Assembly (NCBI GenBank): GCA_021772705.1
Contig: JAJFLN010000201.1
Location: forward strand, 1 to 17,618
Source of the DNA: Candidatus Cloacimonadota bacterium
GTDB taxonomy: Bacteria; Muiribacteriota; UBA6191; JACPRK01
DNA length: 17,618 nucleotides
Reading direction: 5' to 3'
Made by a program: the position numbers and the translations under genes. The number at the start of each line of letters is the position of its first letter. The first letter of the stretch is position 1. Shown here one piece after another: positions 13,501-17,618 of the stretch. The notes under the pieces are model-generated. The model saw only the letters and a program-made list of their open reading frames with translations, was not told the origin of the DNA and searched no databases.

Positions 13501-15091
13501 CGGCGAGGGAACCTCACTGAAACAGATCTACGTCGACCTGGACAATGAGGCCATGGAAACCGCCCAGCGGGAACTGCAGGTCCAGATTGACCGGGCCCGC
13601 CGCGACGGCGACGAGGAGCAGGTTCCGGCCGCCATCCTGGAACGGCTGGCCTCCATGCCCGACTTCCGCTGGACCGCCGCCTTCCCCACGGGACCGGGCG
13701 CCGACAAGGGCCGCCCCACGGGTCCGCCGGAGCTGAAGGGCGCAGCCAGCAGGGATGCGGCGCTGGTCGACACGATCCGGGAGCGCCTCAACGACTCCAT
13801 TCTCTTCGAGATCGCAGCCGAGGAGAAACGGAACGGCGGACACCTCACGAAGGCCGTGGAGACTGAGATAGTCAGGAACTTCGGCCTCAAGTCGTTCAGG
13901 AAGATCACGAAGGAGACGAGCATTCGTCTTACGGAGTCCGCCGGCATCAAGCTGCTGAAGGAGCTGTCTCACGAGATCGTCGGTTTCGGCCCCATGTCGA
14001 TCCTCCTCGACGATCCCGACGTGTCGGAGGTGATGGTCAACGGCCCCTGGCAGATCTACTGCGAGAAGAAGGGGAAGCTCATCCTATCGGATGTCAACTT
14101 CCGCGATGACGCGCACGTGATGCGCGTCATCAACAAGATCGTCTCCCCCCTGGGGAGGCGATGTGACGTCTCGAGTCCCATCGTCGATGCCCGGCTGCCC
14201 GACGGTTCCCGGGTCAACGCCGTCATCCCTCCCCTGGCCTTGAACGGCCCGACCCTGACCATCCGGAAGTTCAGCGCGAATCCCATCTCCGTGGCGCGGC
14301 TGGTGGAGTTCGGAACCTTGACACAGGACATGGCCACGTTCCTTCACGCCTGCGTCCTGCTGCGGCTCAACATCGTCATCAGCGGGGGCACAGGCTCGGG
14401 AAAGACCACCACCCTCAACGCCATCAGCGGTTACATTCCCGCCGATGAGAGGATCATCACCATCGAGGACGCCGCCGAGCTGCAGCTTCAGCAGGACCAC
14501 GTAATCGGCCTCGAGAGCCGCCCCCCAAACGTGGAAGGCGCCGGGGCCGTGACGATCCGGGATCTGGTCAAGAACACCCTCCGGATGCGGCCCGAGCGGG
14601 TCATCGTCGGGGAGTGTCGCGCTGGCGAAACATTGGACATGCTCCAGGCCATGAACACGGGCCACGACGGCTCTCTCACCTCCGGTCACGCCAACACTCC
14701 GACGGACATGTGCAGCCGCCTGGAGACCATGATCATGATGGCCGGCATGGACCTGCCCTCCCGGTCCATCCGGGAGCAGATCGCCAGCGCCGTGGATCTC
14801 ATCGTCCAGCAGTCCCGGCTACACGACGGCCAGAGGAAGATCACCCACATCACGGAGGTCTCGGGCTTCGACGGAGACCGGGTCCAGCTCAACGACATCT
14901 TCGTCTTTAACCAGATAGGTGTCGGACCCGACGGCAAGATCATCGGGGAGATGGTCCCGACGGGCAACATCCCCAGCTTCGCTCATCGTTTCAAGTACGA
15001 AGGCTGCCCCCTGCCAGAGGGAATATTCGGCATAGACAAGCCGATGGACGAGATCTACGCCGAGTCCGAAGCCGCAGTGAAGAGAGACTGA
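10529..15091 (+). CDS. Triple-domain CpaF/TadA-type secretion ATPase (three fused ATPase units)
   Basis: 1520 residues, about three times a normal CpaF (450-500). CpaF/TadA is the cytoplasmic hexameric ATPase that powers Tad pilus assembly and related secretion. Here three complete copies lie in one chain. Each unit runs from GxGP(I/M) to an IF/LF-G near its end: residues 117-465, 643-991 and 1152-1500, all exactly 349 codons with no net indel. Each has Walker A GGTGSGKTTT (Lys257, Lys783, Lys1292), the Asp box TIED(S/A)AELQL, Walker B RPER(I/V)I(I/V)GECRAGE and the His box TxGHANTP. All three look catalytically intact. Units 1 and 2 are linked by a Glu/Ala/Lys-rich stretch (about 475-560), units 2 and 3 by a Pro/Gly-containing linker (about 1000-1075). 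The start is GTG, apparently leaderless. No TadB, TadC, RcpA or pilin gene is nearby. Two chains could make a hexameric ring. Confidence 0.93.
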   Translation: MSLSDRLKKKQGGDSADGRSLSSPPGGKPKNRSISFALSASSKTDMENQVREKALEFLFSQLVYLEFPVDQSDEAQRRFFDPLVVDLLRQARDKLGHSLAMSSLDAIKKEMMDVIVGFGPIEKLLQDPAVSEVMINSPSQIYIERGGKVTLSDVTFRDDSQAMQVIKKILAPLGRRCDASSPLVDARLPDGSRVNIVIPPLALKGCTVTIRKFSKNPLTVERLIDFGSLTLEMGAFLEAAVLARLNMVVSGGTGSGKTTTLNAISGFIPHDERIVTIEDSAELQLLQDHVVPLETRPPNIEGKGEVTIRDLVKNSLRMRPERIIIGECRAGETLDMLQAMNTGHDGSLTTGHANTPKDMISRLETMVLMAGMNLPIRNIREQVASAVQIIVQQNRLHDGTRRITAIAEVLGMTEDTVDLANIFEWVQEGADANGKIIGHHQFTGHVPRFLTLLHDACPDLPDHLFGPGVSVQIELDQMMKEEREEEARIFAEAAAKAAADPVPEVAPSVSLQGKKPFSYNDALTGEAQAADKKKAEEEEEARPKKRTLSGMNIQAKSIIATRKMVDGEDSDLEKIQVELMKKLDLMLQFENIRLDGLSIEEEKTLLGGKLKACLASLQEEKGMRLSHSAATDIVTLTLKDVAGLGPIQDLLDDPDVSEIMVNGPNQVFIERKGKLLLSNARFKDDAHGQHIIQKIVSPLGRRCDVSSPLVDARLKDGSRVNALIPPIALNGPCLTIRKFSKNPLKVPDLVNFGSLSQDMCDFLLACVLSRLNIVVSGGTGSGKTTTLNAISGFIPHDERIVTIEDAAELQLLQDHVVPLESRPPNVEGKGAVAIRDLVKNSLRMRPERIIVGECRAGETLDMLQAMNTGHDGSLTTGHANTPKDMVARLETMVMMAGLDLPIRNIREQIGSAVDLIVQQNRLRDGSRKITAISEIVGLQGDEVKVADIFEYVQEGIDHHDRVVGHFRPTGHIPSFVMQFRGEGINLKEDIFGEGTSLKQIYVDLDNEAMETAQRELQVQIDRARRDGDEEQVPAAILERLASMPDFRWTAAFPTGPGADKGRPTGPPELKGAASRDAALVDTIRERLNDSILFEIAAEEKRNGGHLTKAVETEIVRNFGLKSFRKITKETSIRLTESAGIKLLKELSHEIVGFGPMSILLDDPDVSEVMVNGPWQIYCEKKGKLILSDVNFRDDAHVMRVINKIVSPLGRRCDVSSPIVDARLPDGSRVNAVIPPLALNGPTLTIRKFSANPISVARLVEFGTLTQDMATFLHACVLLRLNIVISGGTGSGKTTTLNAISGYIPADERIITIEDAAELQLQQDHVIGLESRPPNVEGAGAVTIRDLVKNTLRMRPERVIVGECRAGETLDMLQAMNTGHDGSLTSGHANTPTDMCSRLETMIMMAGMDLPSRSIREQIASAVDLIVQQSRLHDGQRKITHITEVSGFDGDRVQLNDIFVFNQIGVGPDGKIIGEMVPTGNIPSFAHRFKYEGCPLPEGIFGIDKPMDEIYAESEAAVKRD
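10877..11923 (+). repeat. CpaF core unit 1 within the triple ATPase
   Basis: Residues 117-465. Walker A Lys257. It is closest to unit 2: between Walker A and HANTPKDM I count 6 differences in 109 residues. DNA 11315-11365 (51 nt) is identical to 12893-12943 in unit 2. Confidence 0.9.
12455..13501 (+). repeat. CpaF core unit 2 within the triple ATPase
   Basis: Residues 643-991. Walker A Lys783. Same 349-codon length as the other units. It differs from unit 3 at about 12 of 109 residues between Walker A and the HANTP motif. Confidence 0.9.
13982..15028 (+). repeat. CpaF core unit 3 within the triple ATPase
   Basis: Residues 1152-1500. Walker A Lys1292. It is the most diverged unit, for example TSGHANTPTDM in place of TTGHANTPKDM and PADERIIT in place of PHDERIVT, but no catalytic residue is lost. 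Only 20 residues follow it. Confidence 0.9.
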
Positions 15092-15117
15092 CGGCCCTCG
15101 CATGCCAGGGCCGTCAG
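15088..15117 (+). terminator. Hairpin overlapping the ATPase stop codon
   Basis: CTGACGGCCCT (15088-15098) and AGGGCCGTCAG (15107-15117) form a perfect 11-bp GC-rich stem with an 8-nt loop; the TGA stop (15089-15091) lies inside the left arm. There is no U-tract, so it may be a non-canonical terminator or a 3'-end stabilising structure. Confidence 0.6.
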
Positions 15118-15150
15118 CGCCCGGTGCGACTGTATGTCACGGAGGGGGGG

Positions 15151-15334
15151 CAGCCGCCATTGAGGTATCACAGAGGCCACAGAGGGCTCAGTGAACACAG
15201 AGGTTTTTGAGGGAAAAGGACCTCTGTGACCTCTGAGGCCTCCGTGATCTCTGTGTAACCTTCCATGCCATCGCGGCTAAATCAGGCCCTGGGCGACATG
15301 ATCCCGGCCTGCCATGGGGTCTTCGCCGATCAGG
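15151..15334. repeat. 184-bp tandem hairpin repeat, copy 1
   Basis: First of two imperfect tandem copies (cagccgccattgaggtatca start). It folds as an outer stem, ATCACAGAGGCC 15167-15178 with GGCCTCCGTGAT 15237-15248 (one mismatch), enclosing a hairpin, CACAGAGGT 15196-15204 with ACCTCTGTG 15220-15228, extended by TTTT/AAAA. The CACAGAGG/CCTCTGTG theme resembles intergenic repeats I know from many environmental bacterial genomes. The surrounding 15092-15520 holds no convincing gene. Confidence 0.85.
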
Positions 15335-15516
15335 CAGCCACCATTGAGGTATCACGGGGGCCACGGGGGCCACAGTGAACGCAGAGGTTCTTGAAAGAAG
15401 AGAACCTCTGTGACCTCTGAGGCCTCCGTGATCTCCGTGTAACCCTTCCCCGCCATCGCAGCTAAACCCGCCCTGGGCAACATGCGCCCGGGCTGCCATG
15501 ACGGTCGCGACTGAGG
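15335..15516. repeat. 184-bp tandem hairpin repeat, copy 2
   Basis: Second copy, offset by 184 bp. Its central hairpin, CAGAGGTTC 15382-15390 with GAACCTCTG 15402-15410, keeps pairing although some stem bases differ from copy 1 (TTC/GAA here), and the left outer arm ATCACGGGGGCC can pair fully through one G-T wobble. Retention of pairing suggests the fold matters. It ends 4 bp before the stop of the minus-strand gene. Confidence 0.85.
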
Positions 15517-15520
15517 GCGT

Positions 15521-16315
15521 TCAGCGCCGGCGGCGAAAGGGACCTTCTTCGAGCCGCTTCATCCGGTCTTCCTCCCGCAAGGGCGGGGGATTCCGTACGA
15601 AGGACAGCACGGTCTGGTTCACCGTGTTGATCCGGTACTTCTCGAATTCATGGGGGCCGGCGCTCGAGCCGGGCACCACGAAGAACTTCGCCAGGGTCCG
15701 CAGGTCCTCGTAGAGGGTGACCTCCACGTGTCGTTCGCCTCCGGAGTACCGGAGCGAGTAGGGTCGGCCATTCATCCTGTAGGACAGCTCCCGGGGACCG
15801 TCGGGAGGAGGAAAGGCCGAGTGCTTCACGATGTGTACGAAGGGCGCCACCTCCAGTATCCGGTCCCGGTACTCTTCGGCGTCGGCGCTGAACTCGCTTC
15901 GTGCCCGCGCCGATATCGTCGAGCCCAGCCAGTCGAACTCGATGGCGGCCTTGAATCTGTAGCTCCGCCCCTCCTCTTCCGGGTCGTGGATGGTCCCGGC
16001 CAGCGCCACCACGTAGGAGCGGTCCGGAAGCTCCCTGTAGTCCACATCCACGCCGCCAAGATTGTCGAAGCTCTTCGTCACCCCTCCCCGGAACTGGGCG
16101 TTGACCAGATACTGCTCCTGAACATGGTATCCCCCCTGCCGGGCAGCGGGCTGCAGCACCTCGGGAAGGGAGGGAGTCTCGATCAGAGGTGGCCGCCTGG
16201 CGGAGTATCCAGGGCCTTGGCGGTGGGGCTGAGACCCGGCACTCGAGAAGGTTCCAGTCAGGGCCAGACAGGTTGCAACCGCAACCCACGCCATCCTCCA
16301 TGGTGAATCAAGCAT
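15521..16315 (-). CDS. Secreted protein of unknown function, coupled to the ABC ATPase gene
   Basis: 264 residues. The N-terminus (about 7-27, WRMAWVAVATCLALTG) is a signal peptide ending near SSAG; the Cys inside it is not in a lipobox. The remainder is a soluble, probably beta-rich domain (for example RSYVVALAGTIHD, RYSGGERHVEVTLYEDL), with a basic RRRR end. I recognise no family. The ATG overlaps the stop of the ABC ATPase gene by 8 nt (ATGCTTGA), a classic translational-coupling arrangement. It is therefore probably a periplasmic or envelope partner of that transporter, although it lacks an MCE-type signature that I can see. Confidence 0.8.
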   Translation of the reverse strand: MLDSPWRMAWVAVATCLALTGTFSSAGSQPHRQGPGYSARRPPLIETPSLPEVLQPAARQGGYHVQEQYLVNAQFRGGVTKSFDNLGGVDVDYRELPDRSYVVALAGTIHDPEEEGRSYRFKAAIEFDWLGSTISARARSEFSADAEEYRDRILEVAPFVHIVKHSAFPPPDGPRELSYRMNGRPYSLRYSGGERHVEVTLYEDLRTLAKFFVVPGSSAGPHEFEKYRINTVNQTVLSFVRNPPPLREEDRMKRLEEGPFRRRR

Positions 16316-17405
16316 TCCAGCCGTTCGCGGTGAACTCGGAGATGAAGTTCATCGGGTCCCTCCGGTCCAGCTCGACCCCCTTGCTGTGGGGATCGTCGAC
16401 AGCCGGCGCCACGGGATGGTTCTCGTCGGGATAGAGGGTATCCGTGATGGGCTTGCCCTTCTCGTCGATGAACCTCCCCCGGTGCAGATAGATGAGGCGG
16501 GTCGGCGCGCCGTCCCGAAGGGTCCAGTACAGCTCCTTGTCGTGAGTCACCACGATGGAGGTCCGGACGATCTTTCTGACCTGCAGGTCCAGAATCGCGT
16601 TTGCCACGCCCTTGCCCATCACCGGGTCCAGCCCCGCCGTCGGCTCGTCATACAGCAACGCCCTGGGACGAAGAGCCAGGGTCCGGGCGATGCCGACCCG
16701 CCTCTTCATGCCCCCCGATAGCTGAGAGGGCAGCTTCTCCCGATCCGAAGTCACATCCAGCCGCACCTCCGCCATCAGGCTCAGCACGGAGGCATAGATC
16801 AGCTCCGATCGAATCTGATCCTGTGACTCCTCCAGCATCTCCTCCAGCGCCTGCTGCGACTCGGGTCCACCCTCTCGGCAGATGCGGTACAGCGCTCCCA
16901 GACGAGGAGGCAGATGGTCCGCCGCCGCCGAGAGCCGTTCGCACATGGTCTCCGGCGCGGCCCGAAACCCTTCGATCCAGCCGTCCACCACCTCCGGATG
17001 GCTATCCATGGGCAGGGAGATATTCTCGTAGACCGTCATCCAGTCAAAGAGGCTAGATTCCTGGAAAACAATCCCCACCTCTTTGCGGATGCTGGCCATG
17101 TCGTTTTCGCCGAGATCGTGGATCGGCACGTTCACACCGGGACCGCCCGCTCCGTCAGAGAAGCGGTACCAGATCTCCCCGGAGGTGGGATCGATCAGCC
17201 CTACCAGCAGGTTCAGGAAGACGCTCTTGCCGATACCGCTCTCGCCGATAACGACGACTATCTCCCCCTCCTTCACCACCAGATTCACGCCCTGGTAGAG
17301 AGGCCTCTGGCCGAGAAAGATCTTCGACAGCCCCGACACCCCAAGGACATAGTCCTGGGTCACAGTTGGCTGTCGCCTCGGCACCGGAGTTCCACGCCGC
17401 ATCAT
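16308..17405 (-). CDS. ABC transporter ATP-binding protein, MlaF/Ttg2A-like, with an insertion before the signature motif
   Basis: 365 residues from the ATG at 17405. A TTG at 17441 would add 12 codons, but that TTG is better read as part of the -35. Walker A GESGIGKS (54-61), Q-loop Gln115 (VFQESSLFDWMTVYENISLP, close to MlaF), signature LSGGMKRRVGIAR (229-241), Walker B ALLYDEPTAGLDP (249-261) and His288 are intact. Between ENIS and LSGGM there are about 100 residues, where MlaF-type proteins have roughly 45-50, so about 55 helical, acidic residues are inserted (about 140-215). This family energises lipid transport between the membranes; the substrate here is inferred only from family resemblance. 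No permease or MCE gene lies within the window. It forms an operon with the downstream secreted protein. Confidence 0.88.
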   Translation of the reverse strand: MMRRGTPVPRRQPTVTQDYVLGVSGLSKIFLGQRPLYQGVNLVVKEGEIVVVIGESGIGKSVFLNLLVGLIDPTSGEIWYRFSDGAGGPGVNVPIHDLGENDMASIRKEVGIVFQESSLFDWMTVYENISLPMDSHPEVVDGWIEGFRAAPETMCERLSAAADHLPPRLGALYRICREGGPESQQALEEMLEESQDQIRSELIYASVLSLMAEVRLDVTSDREKLPSQLSGGMKRRVGIARTLALRPRALLYDEPTAGLDPVMGKGVANAILDLQVRKIVRTSIVVTHDKELYWTLRDGAPTRLIYLHRGRFIDEKGKPITDTLYPDENHPVAPAVDDPHSKGVELDRRDPMNFISEFTANGWNA

Positions 17406-17441
17406 CGCCAGCAGTATCGCATCGGGCATGTGCAAGCGCAA
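17406..17441 (-). promoter_or_regulatory. Promoter for a leaderless ABC ATPase transcript (TTGCGC - 17 bp - GATACT)
   Basis: On the minus strand TTGCGC (17441-17436) is spaced 17 bp from GATACT (17418-17413), which is preceded by TGC, making an extended -10. Seven bases then lead to the ATG at 17405. No Shine-Dalgarno is present. Confidence 0.6.
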
Positions 17442-17466
17442 GAGAGGGTGTGGAGATCAGGGGACA

Positions 17467-17538
17467 CACGACTGGACCCGAACTCCGAGAGGTTGCCTGA
17501 ACCAGCAGGTTGACCTGGAGAGTTCGGGTCCAGTCGTG
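17467..17538. repeat. Dispersed palindromic repeat, copy B
   Basis: Perfect 19-bp arms (17467-17485 and 17520-17538) around a 34-nt loop that matches copy A's loop at 27 of 34 positions in the same orientation. The arms share GACTGGACCCGAACTC with copy A. On its left, GGGGACA at 17460-17466 matches the outer side of copy A's right arm. It lies upstream of the ABC gene promoter. The remaining bases to 17618 show no clear gene. Confidence 0.85.
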
Positions 17539-17618
17539 CCCATCTTGATCGCCGCACTGCGTCATAGATCATGAGACACCCTGTTTCCATGCCGCATCTC
17601 AGCGTTTTGTGTTTTTCC

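Noticed and set aside
15188..15499. 103-codon minus-strand frame in the tandem repeats
   Set aside because: It contains duplicated repeat-derived peptides; open frames across such CACAGAGG repeats are a familiar annotation artefact.
15151..15516. CRISPR array
   Set aside because: Only two copies of a 184-bp unit with no short-repeat/unique-spacer pattern and no cas genes.
17402..17590. Short frames reading through the palindromic repeat copies (also 5562-5813 and 5710-5931)
   Set aside because: Their only shared peptide (DWTRT or RLDPNSE-like) comes from translating the palindromic element in different frames.
17539..17618. Rho-independent terminator at the T-rich right edge
   Set aside because: Only a 5-bp stem with a loop of about 21 nt precedes the T-rich run; this is too weak to call.
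1..17618. tRNA or rRNA genes
   Set aside because: No cloverleaf with a GGTTCNANTCC-type T-arm or conserved rRNA segment was seen in the intergenic regions on either strand.

Overview
This is a GC-rich stretch of a Gram-negative-type (diderm) bacterium. It encodes an SLH-domain outer-membrane protein with a C-terminal Phe, a lipobox lipoprotein, several signal-peptide proteins and an MlaF-like ABC ATPase, so an outer membrane is near certain. The phylum cannot be fixed from the sequence alone. The SLH plus coiled coil plus barrel architecture points to an OmpM-type outer-membrane tether, as in Negativicutes, cyanobacteria, Thermus and several uncultured phyla. Nothing looks phage- or plasmid-like.

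Layout. Positions 1-2749 (+) hold the 3' part of a large hybrid sensor histidine kinase, with an apparent single-base frameshift in an N-terminal receiver domain at the window edge. A 22-bp near-perfect palindrome lies between it and a convergent secreted protein of unknown function (3015-3998, -). A divergent intergenic region precedes a secreted FG-GAP-like protein with a Pro/Glu-rich tail (4304-5692, +). After it come a dispersed palindromic repeat and a hairpin-rich leader, then a probable envelope cluster on +: SLH outer-membrane protein (6105-8543), lipoprotein with a CBM48/E-set-like domain (8558-9568) and a polytopic YdjM/DUF457-like membrane protein (about 9698-10471, possibly starting at an ATC codon at 9668).

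The centrepiece is 10529-15091 (+), a 1520-residue protein made of three complete CpaF/TadA-type secretion ATPase domains in one chain. The three 349-codon cores have exactly the same length, and all three keep their catalytic motifs. CpaF is normally about 450-500 residues and works as a homohexamer, so this protein would supply half a ring per chain. No other Tad or type IV pilus gene is in the window. It ends in a hairpin overlapping its stop codon, followed by two tandem 184-bp hairpin-forming repeats. A minus-strand pair then reads towards it: an MlaF-like ABC ATPase (16308-17405) overlapping by 8 nt a secreted protein of unknown function (15521-16315). A second copy of the dispersed palindromic repeat sits upstream of the ABC gene.

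A recurring regulatory theme is visible: three genes (4304, 10529, 17405-) have a TGN-extended -10 box ending only 6 or 7 nt before the start codon and no Shine-Dalgarno sequence, which predicts leaderless mRNAs. Gene functions are assigned from motifs read by eye; no database search was run.
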